Assembly (NCBI RefSeq): GCF_020921035.1
Contig: NC_063151.1
Location: forward strand, 30,820,934 to 30,884,933
Source: Rhodamnia argentea
Taxonomy: Eukaryota > Streptophyta > Magnoliopsida > Myrtales > Myrtaceae
Direction of reading: 5' to 3'
Length of the DNA: 64,000 nucleotides
Shown: piece after piece, positions 1-12,902 of the stretch
How the letters are laid out: each line of letters begins with the position of its first letter
Position numbering within the stretch: the stretch's first letter is position 1
Notes under the pieces: model-generated
What the model was told of the DNA's origin: nothing
The model's database searches: none
What the model saw: only the letters and a program-made list of their open reading frames with translations
Translations under genes and position numbers: made by a program

Positions 1-158
1 GGAACTGGGGGGCCAATTGGCAGTCCAACTCCTATCTGAACGGCCAGTCTCTATCTTTCAGGGTCACTACTACCGACGGAGAGACTCGGGTCTTCGAAGA
101 CATCGCGCCATCGAACTGGGCTTTCGGCCAAACGTTTTCGAGCTCCATACAGTTTTGA
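1..158 (+). CDS. alpha-expansin, C-terminal end (partial, runs off left edge)
   Basis: Seen: reading from base 3, an open frame of 51 codons ends at TGA 156-158. It contains [20 protein letters not shown] followed by a VTTTDG stretch and the terminal [11 protein letters not shown]. These are the hallmarks of the C-terminal, pollen-allergen-like domain of alpha-expansins (GQNWQSN.., LSFRVT, SNWQFGQTF). Family knowledge: expansins are secreted wall-loosening proteins with an N-terminal GH45-like domain and this C-terminal polysaccharide-binding domain. Only the last exon portion is present, so the start, signal peptide and HFD motif cannot be judged. The final residues (SSSIQF) differ a little from the usual F-rich tail. 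The 3' UTR probably runs to about 430, where an AATAATGTAA-like stretch is seen. Confidence in the family is high; the subfamily cannot be assigned. Confidence 0.88.
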   Translation, partial: NWGANWQSNSYLNGQSLSFRVTTTDGETRVFEDIAPSNWAFGQTFSSSIQF

Positions 159-2062
159 TTCAGTGAAGGGTGTGAGGGCATGAGAGTGAAGCCCTGGAAG
201 TTCAGAAAGTTTGGTTCACTTGCTGGCAGAGGCGTGCTTGTTGCTTTCAATGCTTTTGCAGAAGCAGCCCGCCATAGTCTGGAGGAGAATAGTACCAACT
301 TCAAATCTATGCGGAGATGAGACTGAGAGATCAGATGTAGTCATTTTAGCTGTTTCTATTATACTCTGATTCGTTGGATTAATGCGGAAATCAATAAGAT
401 GCACAAAGAAATAGCAGCTTGCTCGCTTGGGAATAATGTAAATTCACTTTATATGCTTGTTGCAAGAAAATTATCTAGGACCCTTGCATAAGATTTAACT
501 TGGGAAGATCAGCCAACTTGATTTTCAGGAGATTCCTAAAGGTTTTCCCCCCGTGTCGGCCTTGACAGAAAACCGTTTATGTCATAATCAACTGATCGTT
601 CATGCTGTGTCGAGTTATGTTGGGTCACTTTGATCACACGGAAAAATCTCCAAGCGGGTTTGCGAGGAGGAATTTGGGCCTACCTGGACTCCGTGTTTTC
701 TTCGCTTAAACTTGATAGATGGCCGGCCATCGCCTGACACTGGCTATCGGCAAAAATGAAAGGAAAAAACAGAAAAAGGCAAAAGAAAATTTAAAAATTG
801 TCCATATTAGTGTCGGTATGCCACGTAGAATTTTCGGCGTTGAGTGGACCATCATGTCAGCTTTTTTCAGTTAAAATTGGTTGAAATGCTTATATTGATA
901 AATTGTCAAAATATTTATGATTGAATTAATGCAAGCGAAAAAAAAAATTAATGCCCACCATTCGAACAAAAAAAAAAAAAAACTATGTTACTAAAAGGCT
1001 ACACTTTTTGGCGGCAATCAGTTGGTTAACTGAGGTTATTGATACGAAACTCTTTATTGGTTGAACTCCAATTCCTGTCCTGTCCGACCAAACATCATTC
1101 ATCTGAATTTTGTGGGGCCCATTTCTGCTAACGAACCTCCCTTAATCGACGTTATATCACCTAATCTTCCTTTTACTTACTCTATAATCAAAGCCTCAAC
1201 AAAGAGGAAGAGGAAAAGCAATAGGCTGATGCACTTTGGTGGCTTCCTCGCTGGCTTTGTAATGGCTTCTTGCCCTCGTCGTGTGTCACCTCATGCAAAT
1301 TCTTCAGCGGTGCTCTCTAATTTTTAACTTATAATCGCTGAGAGATTGGTCGGTTTTCGGTGGACCACAAAACAAAAGAATGGACCGATATTTCGTGAAT
1401 CATATGCTCGAAGAGTTTTCTAAATCATAGATGACGTATACAATACATTTCATATATCAATCTATCTTTTTAGAGTAATGAGATGCGATATTGCACGTCG
1501 CATGATTACTTTTAGGCAATTCGTCTCTCTTAAATCGAGAAAATCTTATCATGTCAAAAACTTTAAGCGATTCAGTGGACATTAGAAATCAGATTTACCT
1601 TGCCGGGTAGTTGGCTTATCATCCTACACAGGACAAGAATGTAAGGAAGATAGAATGAATTAGGATTGGAAGGAGGTCAGTTGATGAGAATGTTCTGGTT
1701 ACCACGGAAAGCAAAGTGAGCAGTTGACGTCCTTGCTCAAAGGAGTTCATACGTCGCACGACACGGTACGACATCACAGGTTGTCGTTTTTGTGAGGTTC
1801 GCGTCGAGACAACAACTCCACTCAAAAAGGAGTGAGCCTTCTTGATCACCAAATCCACTGACCCGCCATTACGTCCATCCCTCTTGTTGGTAACAACTCC
1901 TGTAGCTCTCTGAGTTCTCGCTCTCTCTCTCTTCACTATAGATAGCCCATCTTCTACTTTGTCTGAGTTTGCACACGAACACTAAGCATTTTGATCGGAT
2001 CTCTCGCACGAGCTCGCCGCGGCCGAGCAACAGAAAGAACCAAGTTCGAAACACTTGGGCCA
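159..2062. other. intergenic, expansin 3' end to peroxidase start
   Basis: No gene is supported here. About 785-935 is a worn relic of repeat family A, similar to the right half of the copy at 9538-10231 (the CCACGTAG-containing segment, then a run resembling AAATTGTCAAAATATTTATGATTGAATTAATGCA). An 88-codon open frame at 1061-1327 has no recognisable motif. A CT-rich tract at 1918-1932 just upstream of the peroxidase gene may belong to its leader. Confidence 0.5.
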
Positions 2063-3502
<1,440 letters not shown>

Positions 3503-4605
3503 TTGTATTCTTAGATGGACGGATTAGTTTGTGTGGCAAAATTGTAATTTCATCACGCTCTTTGTTTTTTTGTCCTTTGGCTGTTTTTTTTTTTTTTTAG
3601 GAGTGACGAGCGATTTTTAGGAATCTAAATTTAGAATTTTTCATCAGCGATCTTGTCTTGATGATCAAATACAAGAAAATTGTGTATTACATGTTCGAAA
3701 ATTATAATCCTAAACGCATCCACCTTAAAATCCAGCCACGGTGAAAATTTATATCTCACCTGGTGTCATATTTATCATGAAAAATTGTCCAAAAAATACT
3801 AAACGTATTGTGTTTTTGCCAATTCAATATTAAATCTTTTAATTTTATCAATTGAGTCTTAAATCTTTTCACTTTTTATCAATTGAGTTTATCTGGTCAA
3901 TTTTGGCCGGAAATCACCGACGTTAATGCCGACCGTCCTAAAGAGTTAATACCAAAATACTCAAAACTGGTATACAGGTGACAAATATACATCAAACTAA
4001 TTTTTTGATCACAAAAAGTCTCAAATTGGTGTATCTGCTATAAATTTATCATTCATTAATTTTCGTGAAATTAAGTTATTATCATGAAAAACTATAAACT
4101 AGTACGCTTATAAGAATTAATCAAGTTATTATCATGAAAAACTATAAACTAGTACGCTTATAAGAAACGAAGAGTAAAAACTTCAAACCGATACATCCGT
4201 CAACTGTCACGTTTCATCCAATTGAGTAATTTGGATAAAATTTAATAAAAATTAACATATGATAAATTAATCATAAGTGTATCAATTTGAAGTTTTTAGT
4301 TGTAAAAAAATTAATTTGAGATTTTTTGGGAACTAACCAGCTCAAATATTTACTATTACGATGCTGCGAGTACGAGGCCACGACCCATGGGCCTCGATTT
4401 CGGATCCTAGCGGTCCGGATCCGACCCATTACTCACTCGATTTCTCCTCGTACCATGATATGATGCCCGACACTGCAACTCGCCGTCGAAGAGCCGCCGT
4501 CACACGGGCTGCGACCCAGCTCTGGCTCAGCTCGTGCAAGAACCGAACCAAGATCGGAATATTCTCACTCTGATTCTTCTGCGACCGAGTACGAGAAGCG
4601 TGTCA
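3503..4605. repeat. intergenic: family A fragment and an inverted-ended element with a 50-bp duplication
   Basis: About 3778-3945 is the left end of repeat family A (GTCCAAAAAATACTAAACG.., then GGTCAATTTTGGCCGGAAATCACCGACG), truncated. About 3950-4330 looks like a different small element. Its left part (ATCAAACTAATTTTTTGATC, CAAATTGGTGTATC) reappears as the reverse complement of its right part near 4260-4325. Inside it, 4073-4116 and 4123-4166 are an exact 44-base direct repeat in a 50-base period. No gene is seen. Confidence 0.55.
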
Positions 4606-5571
4606 ATGCTTCAGGTTCCGATGACAGACCAGAGCGCGCAACAATCGTCAATAAGCACGGACTCTGCTGCCGCGCAGAACAACAGCAGCTCAACAGAGCT
4701 CAAAGAAGTTCGCAAAGTGGACGGTGACGACGAAGACAAGGAATTGCATGAGCTTCTAATGCCTGACGTACGCAATCTCCCTCTCGCTCCTCCCTCCGCC
4801 GTCGAGTCCAATTTCGTCGCATACTTCGCTCCAGGTTCAAATCCCACTTTTAAATTGAGGTTACTTTGAGATTGAAGTATTTTGAATATCGACAACGTTC
4901 TGGGTTTTGAATTTGTTGTTTTGTGTCAGATTTTATGAAGCCAGGGCATGATCAGTACGTTTACCGACATCCCAATGGGTAAAATTCTGAAACTTTGTGT
5001 CTTTTGAGTATTTGGTTACATGTTGAAAGCTGGAAGGTGAGTTATAGAGAGTGGTTTATTGACTTCCATGTAACTCTTGTTTTGGTGAATGAAAGTCTGT
5101 GCGTGGTAGGCTTGGCTCCGACTCATGTGGCGTTTAGAGATGAAGGAGGTGTGATGGGGGTCGACTTCAATGTGGGCAAGTCCGATCGTAGTGCCATTAA
5201 GGTCACTGGGAAGCGAAAGAAGGTGCTTTTCTTTAGTTTTTGTGCATTTCACTTGCTTGTGTTGTTGATAGTGTAGTGCGTTATGGTCCAGTCTCTGAAC
5301 TGCTTGATTGGGGACTATCAGGGGGTTAATTGTTGTTTTATCTTTTGGCGCATAGTTCGGTCTCGTGTAATTCCACGGCACTATTTTGTTGAAGAAGCTG
5401 ACTGATGTATCTGCAAAAAGGCAAAATCAAATTGGCAATCATTTTGTAAATTGGTGAATTTTGGTACTTTTGTTTCCTCGAGAGAGCATGATGACAGTTT
5501 CAATCCTATATCTATTGAGTTGCTCTGCTGAAAAATATTCGAATTTGCAGTTGATACCTATGAGAGACATA

Positions 5572-5653
<82 letters not shown>

Positions 5654-6596
5654 CTTTCATAGTTTTCCTATTTGGCTGCTGGTCCAATTGGAGTTTCTTT
5701 GTTTTCACTTTGCAGGCCTACTATGCGTGTTGTGATTTGGATTCCTTCATATTAGATAAAGACAGGGTAAATAAGAAGCATGAAAATTTCTGTGATTATC
5801 TATATTTTTCTTGAATAGGCTGATCTTCATTTGGTTCTTCAAAACAACAGCAATGCAGATGATTTTTAACGGTTTGATGCAATTCCACCTATGCACTTCT
5901 CTTTCTTGTGGTTCATCGGGTTATATATGAGGTGAATAGATGTCCAGCATAATTTTCTAACTTTGTATTATTTCGGCGGCAATAAAGCTGTACATTTTAC
6001 AGAATATAATGATACTTTGTGTTGCATGTGACCCTGCTGATTCAGTGTCCTGTTTATTGTGGCATTTAAGCTTTCTCTTTCTCCTTCTTTTCCTCCAGAA
6101 CGCCCAGCACTTTGAATCCAACACGATGCTGTGTAAGGTTTGCACCAAGAGTGATTCTTATGTAGTAAGGTAACATCTTTTCTTGCATTCTTTTTCAAAA
6201 GCTCTCTGTTTTAATTACGCTCGATGCTCAGACTCCCAGTTGACATCCTGGTTTTTGACAGGTGTTGTGTTAAAGGGTCTCTATTGGAGGTGAACGAGAG
6301 ACTAATCAAGCAGCCTGACTTGCTCAATTCATCGGTGAGGATAAACTTATCTTCCGTTTCTTCTTACCTGAAATGGTGTATAAAGGCTCTCTTTCAGATG
6401 AATCTTGTCTTTTGTTTTTTCTCACTGTGTCTCTCGTTTGATCTTCACTTCCATTCACATGATGCTTCTTGACAAAGAACAGGCAGACAGAGAAGGATAC
6501 ATTGCAATCATCATGCCAAAACCAGCAGACTGGCTCAAGGTAAAGGCTACATTGCTGGGGCTTGAAGAATACAAGAGATTAAAAGAACAGTGCTAA
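4606..6596 (+). CDS. ABITRAM: ABITRAM/Simiate (FAM206) family protein
   Basis: Six exons with GT..AG borders (4606-4834, 4930-4978, 5096-5222, 6099-6169, 6262-6334, 6483-6596) encode 220 residues. The start is the first in-frame ATG (MLQVPMTDQS); a second ATG at 4621 could be used instead. An acidic, polar N-terminal region (residues 1-70) is followed by the conserved core: YVYRHPNGLCVVGLAPTHVA, a GKRKK stretch, MLCKVCTKSD, VKGSLLEVNERLI and REGYIAIIMPKP. The Cys-Lys-Val/Ile turn, the RG-L-EVNE motif and the GYIAV--PK motif define the FAM206A/ABITRAM family. In animals the protein (Simiate) binds actin and affects transcription; plant members have no well-established role that I know. Intron 3 carries a compound (CT)n(TA)n microsatellite. 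A GC-rich upstream frame (4361-4573) is out of frame and may be leader sequence. The family call is firm; function in plants is open. Confidence 0.86.
5575..5651. repeat. compound microsatellite (CT)n(TA)n
   Basis: An uninterrupted CT run passes directly into a TA run inside intron 3 of the ABITRAM-family gene. It makes spurious open frames on both strands. Confidence 0.95.
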
Positions 6597-7586
6597 GTTG
6601 TCAAGAATGGGACAAGATTCATTGACATGTTACTTGGCAAACTGGGCGAACTGAAACTTCGAGGACGGGAATTGGTGATTGGAGATGGAAATGAGTCTCC
6701 ACCTGCTGAAGCATGTGATTCTTGACAACCGGGGTTCCTCCCAAGTTAGACATTGGATTTGGTGGTGAGATTGACATCTGTTGTTTCTCTTGCCATGTTG
6801 AAGTGGAGGGGGACCTTAAGTTTTCTTTGTAAATTTCCTTCAAGGCTGAAGTAGTAAAAGAAACTCATTCTTCATACTGGAAAGTCTGCAGAATAGTTCT
6901 GATTTGACTCTTCTATTCCCGCATTCCTAGGGAAGCCTATGTTATTCTTGATTTTAATGAAAATGGGAAACAACCAATTTTGGAACTCTTGGATGGCCAA
7001 TTGTTTTACTTTTTGTGAAGACATTTGAGTCCTTTATAGTTGTGGTGTCAAAGTCTTTGCCTAAATGGAGATCTTGATGGCCTTATGAGCAACCGTGTCA
7101 GGAGAAAGTTAAGCAGAGTAACATGAACTAATGTGTATTTTAGTGAGTTCCATTTTAAGAAGTTGCTTGGCCTAAATTATAATTCTCGAGAACTAGAATG
7201 TGATGCATGATGGTTCTATTATATTATATTCCTTGTTGCTGACCATAAATGAACTGACCAGATTAACCAAAGACTAGCCAGGCCAAATGTGGCTCCATAG
7301 TTTATGGAAGATGAATTTGCTTGTATTAGTGATCAATCATGTGGGATTTACAACAAACAATGAAAGAATATTGACTAAAACAGCTCTACATTTACAATTG
7401 TTGCATGTTTGTGAGACGTCTACTGTACTTCCTGCGATCAAAATATGCACCTTGCCAAAGCCTTAATAGCAGCTATTTTGCCTGATTCAGGGAAGATCCA
7501 GTTTGCGCAAAAGATTATTGCGCCGAAAACATCACGGTATGATGTCATTTCTTATGAAATGATTCATCTATCACCCCATTTCCCCG
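6597..7586. other. convergent 3' regions of ABITRAM and UPF0496 genes
   Basis: About 1 kb separates two convergent genes. The first several hundred bases are probably the 3' UTR of the ABITRAM-family gene. No further coding signal or repeat family was recognised. Confidence 0.5.
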
Positions 7587-8789
7587 TCATCTAAATTGTT
7601 GAGGCACCATTATTTCTTGCATGATGGATCTCCTGGACGCGTTAATGTCGTGTAGGCAAAGGCAGGCATGGTTTTCCAGCTCCTCTAATTGCTCCAGGAA
7701 GGAGGTATTATGATGAGCGAATCCCTTTACCACCTCCTTTAAAATCTCGCTCTTCCTGCTCTGCACACACATGTTGGCAAGTCGTTTCATGTGCTCAACC
7801 TCGTCATACAAGTTTTCCGCCACTACACTCATGGTACCTATGTTAGCGATTAAAATAAAGAGGCCCTTTGCAGCCTCATCAAGCTGCGCGCCGAGTACTT
7901 CTTGCCTGGTCATCTTAGGATTTCCCCGGACCGGCTTGGTCCTCGTCTTATGTAGTCCCACTGTGCAACCCATCAACCCCATTGAAATTGCGATTCGTTT
8001 CAGTTTCGCCCTCCTCATCGTCTTCTTGTGCTTGGCTTTCAATTTCTGAAGCAGTGTGGCAAATGCTTGATGAACATCATGGAACTTCTCCTTGCTGACT
8101 AGGTAAAATGGATTCCTGCATTGCGAAAATACAGATAGCTCTTCGCATATCATCCCGCATTGATGATCAGTACCGCTCATCGCATCATTTACCTTCTTGG
8201 TTAGCTTGATCGCCCTTTTGATCCGTCGGTTATTAGCTCGGGTCTGATGGACACCTAGGATGAGTAGTTCGCACATTCGGCATGCCTCCAGGCTGTATTC
8301 GAAGTAGTCGATGATGAGAGGATGCAAGTCTAATGTCTTGATCCACTCTGTCAGGGTCTCTTGCCGAGGCGAGAGTAGGTTCTGGGATAGATGCAAGTAG
8401 GAGCTCCTGCTCTTAGATGGGGCAGGGGAAAGCTTTAAGGTACTGGGCTTTCCGAGCTGGTCCTGCACTATGTTGCAGATTTCCACATAAGATTTGGTCC
8501 TGAATGCTCTCCTGTATTCCTTATTGATGCTCGAATCGCTGCACAGGCTGTTGGCACGTTCCATGGACCATCTTCCTGAGAAACAGAGAGCTACATCATC
8601 TCACTGATCGATTTGGAATAACGTTCGAGATCAATCCGCGCTGAATTTACTCGAAGGAAAGAAGATGTTCGGGGCGGAAAGTTTACATAAGCATAAAGAG
8701 AAGCATGAAGCAAGAGTAATGACGAGGAGAAGAAAAGAAACCTCACCTGCATTCGAAAGGGAAGACTTGATCTTCCTGAGAGGAGCCAT
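7587..8789 (-). CDS. UPF0496 (DUF677, At14a-like) protein
   Basis: A long minus-strand frame (8575 down to 7587) carries the UPF0496 protein, but its first ATG (8564) is not the likely start. Upstream on the same strand, 8789-8747 reads ATG GCT CCT CTC AGG AAG.. and ends GCAG|GTGAGG. It joins an acceptor TCTCAG|GAAGAT at 8576 in frame, giving MAPLRKIKSSLSNAGRWSMERANSL.. and 343 residues. Seen: the family's KSYVEI..IV motif, the DYFEYSLEACRMCELLILGV segment, basic coiled stretches, and two hydrophobic segments near residues 209-222 and 251-267. UPF0496 proteins are plant-specific, often two-exon, membrane-associated proteins related to At14a; their biochemical role is unsettled. A GA repeat at about 8794-8812 lies in the predicted leader. 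The family is clear from sequence; the 14-codon first exon is inferred from splice sites and frame. Confidence 0.85.
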
Positions 8790-9537
8790 GTAGAGAGAGA
8801 GAGAGAGAGAGGCTAGGAGTTCAATGTATCTGTAAAGGGAATTTTTTTAAAGCAATCTGGCTGTAGCAATTTACAGAGGTCTCTGGTGTATTATGCGTGC
8901 GTATATATATATAGATATGTTGTTCTCGAATCATTTTACAGAGAAATGAAGAGGAAGATACATGGAAAAACACAGTCCAGAACGTGGAATTATACACCAC
9001 TCGCCAATCGCAGAAATGTTTGCCATTTCGTCACGCGACAACCTCAATCCAACACCCCCCCACGTTGAATGGGTCCAGGTCGATTTTACGTGCCCAAAAA
9101 GAAAATATTAAAAAAATGTATTATGACGCAATTAATGATAGTACTAATAATAGAAGGGAAAAAAACATACAAAAGTTGTTTTTCTGACCCTGTTTGTAAT
9201 TTTGACCTTTTGGAGTAGTTAAGAAGGAAAGCTCGGCAGTTTAGTTCTAGAAGTCAGCTCCCTTTTCCGCGTTCTGAGGACGATGGAAGTTTCGGAATGT
9301 TGGAGGAGAGGAAGATCGATTGGTCAGTGGACGCGGGGCACTGCGCCGTCGTTCTTTGAATCGCGTGTTTGCAAAGAGAAGAGTCCCAGTCCAGTCCACC
9401 CCTTCCCCGATTTAGACCGGTTCAACAGAATGGCCTATGGACCGGTTCTTTAGGTTCATTTTGGGTGTTTTATTTTATTTTTTTATTTTTTTCCATCCAC
9501 TTTCTCATCAAGTCCTTTAGGTGTCGTCATCACTACT

Positions 9538-10231
9538 GGAAAACTTACTAAGAAAATATAAGTTTGCTGTATTTGTACCAATCCAGTCCTAAATTTTTTA
9601 AAAATTTACTAATTTAATCATAATCCTTTTAGTTATGCTGATTTAGTCCTAATTATTTTCATGATTTGTCAATTCAGTCCTTCCGGCATATTTTCGCAAT
9701 TTCTTAAATTTTTTTTCGTTTGTCATTTTTTTTTTTTTTTCCAACCTTATGCCAGCAAGGTCGTCGCCATGAGCGAGGGTTTCGCGACCATCGCCGGCCC
9801 AAGGTTGGAGAAAAAAAAGTAAAAAAGAAGAAGAAGGAAAATAGTAATAATAGAAGAAAAAATAATAACAAACTAAAAATATATTAAATATGCAAAATTG
9901 TCTATATCAGCATAGGCATGCCACGTAGGACAGGTGGCACCGACTAGACCATGATGCTAGCAATTTCTCGCCAAAATTGATCGGAAAGACCGAATTGTCA
10001 AATCGTCAAAAGGTTTAGGAATAAATTGGCAAATCATCAAAATGTTTATGATTAAATTAACACAATTAAAAGATCGAGGACTAAATTAAAAAAATCATCA
10101 AAAGGTTTGGGGTTAAGTTCTCACAATTAAAAGGTTTAGGGCTAAACTAAATTAGCAAATCGTCAAAAGATGTAGAATTGAATTGATATAAGTACAATAT
10201 GTTTAAGACTTTTTTGGTAATTTTCTTCGTC
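9538..10231. mobile_element. family A non-autonomous Mutator-like element, copy 2
   Basis: The left end GGAAAACTTACTAAGAAAAT and the right end ..GACTTTTTTGGTAATTTTC are inverted copies. The interior has the family's hallmarks: repeated phrases of the AATTCAGTCC type, a GC-rich core (GCGAGGG..CGCCGG), CCACGTAGGAC, and GCCAAAATTGATCGG. The flanks ATCACTACT and GCTACTACT match at 6 of 9 bases, weak support for a 9-bp target duplication. It has no transposase. The right boundary is uncertain by several bases. Confidence 0.7.
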
Positions 10232-10433
10232 GCTACTACTAATTAGTTGCCCCTTGTTCTCTCAATCTGAACATATATTTGTTATATTTCATTTTTCCAG
10301 CATGTGAACATTCATCACGGCTCTTTGTTACTATCCATTCTCGAAATCCCAACGTAAAAGTTGCAATTATGGTGATACGAAGTCACACAAATGAAATAGT
10401 AGACCTCTATTGCAAGTTTCGATTACCTCAAAT

Positions 10434-10915
10434 TAGGGGTGAGCGGTTCCCGATCCGGTCCGGTCCGGTTCCCATAAAAAATCGGGAACCGGACCGGTGG
10501 TCCCGGTTCCCACTTTTCGAAACAGCGGACCGGGCGGTTCTAAGAGTTTCCGGTCCGCAGTTCCGAAAAGTGGATACACACTTTGATAGAAGACGTGATC
10601 GAGCTTGAGGTCGAGGAAATAAAGGTCAATGTACCACAAATTCGGCGGAGTCAAGGCCTCTCCAATTGGTAGCTCTAGATCGAACCCTAAATGACCTAAA
10701 CCTAAACAAAAAGTAAACATTAGGTTTATTTTTTAAAAAAAAAAAAATTTAAAAAGGACTGGTCCGGTTCGGTTTTGGGCCCTAGAATCGGGAACCGGAC
10801 CGCCCGGTCACCGGTTCCAATTTTAGGAACCGGGAGCCGGACCGGATCCCACTAAAACCGGGAACCGGACCATCGGTCCCGGTCCGGTCCGGGCGGTCTT
10901 TTTTGCTCACTCCTA
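10434..10915. mobile_element. family C non-autonomous hAT-like element, intact, perfect 8-bp duplication
   Basis: The left end TAGGGGTGAGCGG and the right end TTGCTCACTCCTA form terminal inverted repeats. The flanking eight bases CCTCAAAT at 10426-10433 and 10916-10923 are identical, the mark of hAT-type insertion. The 482-base interior is built of GGAACCGGACCGG-type repeats in both directions and no protein is encoded. A perfect duplication suggests the youngest insertion of its family in this window. Confidence 0.88.
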
Positions 10916-11331
10916 CCTCAAATCCCTAGTTCTGAGGTTAGAGAGGCTTGAATTGTAAGGTTAAGGTCTGAAGAAGAGGTTGAATTTGAGAAAATCATGT
11001 GTTAAACATAGTCGTTTAGGCTTATTGATGCCGATCGGGCACACCGGCGAGGTATGCCAATCGGAAGAAATGTTTGAATATTGCTATGTTAGACTTCCAA
11101 CGTTCCGAATCGAAGTTAGTCAATAGTGGCACTTTGGTAACTCGACGAACAATTTTTACACTAAAGGGAGCGTCTTACGAAATTTATGACATTTCTAGTG
11201 TCAAATTCTCTACTATGAGTATCTATGGCAGCTGGATAGAAGTTCTGGTTATTGAACCAGTAAATACATCAACCAAACTGAGACCTCTTTTCCATGCCAA
11301 CATCAACTTGAGAGTCACACACCTAAATTCA
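10916..11331. other. intergenic stretch, nothing recognised
   Basis: Holds an open frame with no recognised motif and a non-ATG start (11074-11385). No splice-supported gene or repeat is apparent. Confidence 0.35.
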
Positions 11332-11340
11332 CTCAATTTA

Positions 11341-12902
11341 GGAAAAAATACCCAAAAAATTATAAATCTATCGTGTTTGTGTTAATTCAAACATTAACCT
11401 TTCAATCATTCAAATTTAGTCATAAACCTTTTCACACTTTGCCAATTGAGTTCATTCGGCCAATTTAGTATTTCTTTTCTAATTTTTAATAATTTATTTG
11501 TCCCTTTTCTTTTTCTTTTTTTGCTCTTTTTTTTTTTTTGTTTGAAATGATGGCCAATGGCCACTAGACGAGGGCTCACAAGCCCTCGTTGTGGCCTTTG
11601 AGGGCTTGGGTGGAGGCCACGACTAGATGTGTCAAATGAATGGGTCGGGTCGGGTCGGGTCGAATTTAGGTTGAGTTGAATATTGTCCGACACATATTGA
11701 CTCGTCTAACCAGGTTTGACCCATATTTAATGACTCGTACCTAACCCGACCCACAACCAACCCACAACCGACCCCTTTTGACCCATATTATCAAATCACA
11801 CTAATATTCTAAGAAAACTTATATAACTTATTTAACCTATTTTAAGCTTTTCACATGTATAAAATAAAAAAATGATATTACTAAAATACTTTCATGCAAT
11901 AAAAAATATACTGAAATTTTTTCCATTTTTAAATATTTCTAACATTTTCAAATTTTTTATTTTTTTAAAAAATTTATTCAAAAATTTTATTATTAAAAAA
12001 TATTTTTAAAAAGTATTTTTGAGTTTATTTTTTCTTTCATTTTTCTTCGCCGACAAGCGGAGGGGCAGCGGCGACCGGCGAGCAGCGGTCGACGGTTGCG
12101 AATGGCGGAGGGGCGGTGGTCGGTGATCGATGACTACCGACGGCAACCGACGGCGAGCGGCGGCGGCAATCAACTAAGGACGATAGCCGCCGTGGGCGAT
12201 CGGCCAACGGTTTTAATATTTTTCAATTTTATTTTTCTTTTTAAATTTATTTCATTCACTTATAAAAATAAAAACTTCAAAAAAAAAAAAAAAAAAAAAA
12301 AGCAAGTTGAGCCTTTGAGGCCCTGGGCCCATTTGTAACTCGTGGGAGCTGCCCTCATGGATTGAAAATGGGTTTAAGTGCCTAACCCATTTTTGACCCA
12401 TCTGATTCAGCTTAAATATTTTGGACTCATTTTCATTCAGCCTTTTAAAAATTTAGAACCCATACATAACCCATTTATATAAATATGGGTACAAAATGGG
12501 TCACCGATCCATATTGACGGCTCTAGCCACCAACGCCTTGGCCAACCAAAATAAGGGTGTGTGGTCGCTCACCCGGATTTGGCGAGAGCCGTGACGCCTT
12601 CGCCGATTTATGCCGAGGCGAGGGTGAGGTGGCAACACCCAGATATTGGCCTTTCGTGCAAAAAAATAGGTAAAGAAAAGAAAAAAGAAAAAGTATTTTT
12701 TAACAAAGGCCCACGTTAGTGCAAATTGTGCCATGCAAAACGGCCAGTGTCCACTCAGCAATTTTCTACCTAAATTGACTGGATGGGCTCAACTGAAAAA
12801 ACGTGAAAAATGTTTAGAACTAAATTGAGATAATCGAAAAGTTTAATACTGAATTGGCACAAACATAACATGGTTATTATGACTTTTTTTGGTACTTCCC
12901 TC
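11341..12902. mobile_element. family A element, copy 3, carrying a nested family B element
   Basis: The left end GGAAAAAATACCCAAAAAAT and the right end ..ACTTTTTTTGGTACTTCCCTC bound the element. The flanking nine bases CTCAATTTA at 11332-11340 and 12903-12911 are identical. A 9-bp target duplication with long inverted ends is typical of the Mutator superfamily. Removing the 902-base insertion at 11624-12525 leaves about 650 bases, close to the other copies. The interior shows the GCCCTCGTTG / GGCGAGGGTGAGG core, CAGCAATTTTCTACC and AAATTGAC..GG segments of the family. No transposase is present. Confidence 0.85.
11624..12525. mobile_element. family B hAT-like element nested in family A copy 3
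   Basis: The left end TAGATGTGTCAAATGAATGG and the right end CATATTGACGGCTCTA are inverted repeats. The flanks GCCACGAC (11616-11623) and GCCACCAA (12526-12533) match at 6 of 8 bases, an aged 8-bp duplication. The sequence next to both ends is rich in GGGTCGGGTC / GACCCATATT phrases; the middle is AT-rich with one GC-rich island (12050-12210). The element splits the family A sequence, so it arrived later. It has no coding capacity. Confidence 0.8.

Noticed and set aside
1061-1327. 88-codon plus-strand open frame as a gene
   Set aside because: No recognisable motif, no splice or promoter context, AT-rich flanks; consistent with chance.
5439-5814. Open frames on both strands with poly-Ser-Leu / Tyr-Ile runs
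   Set aside because: Created by the (CT)n(TA)n microsatellite inside an intron.
7771-8049. Plus-strand 92-codon frame
   Set aside because: Antisense shadow of the UPF0496 coding sequence.
11074-11385. 103-codon plus-strand frame as a gene
   Set aside because: Starts at a non-ATG codon, has no family motif, and its end runs into a family A element.
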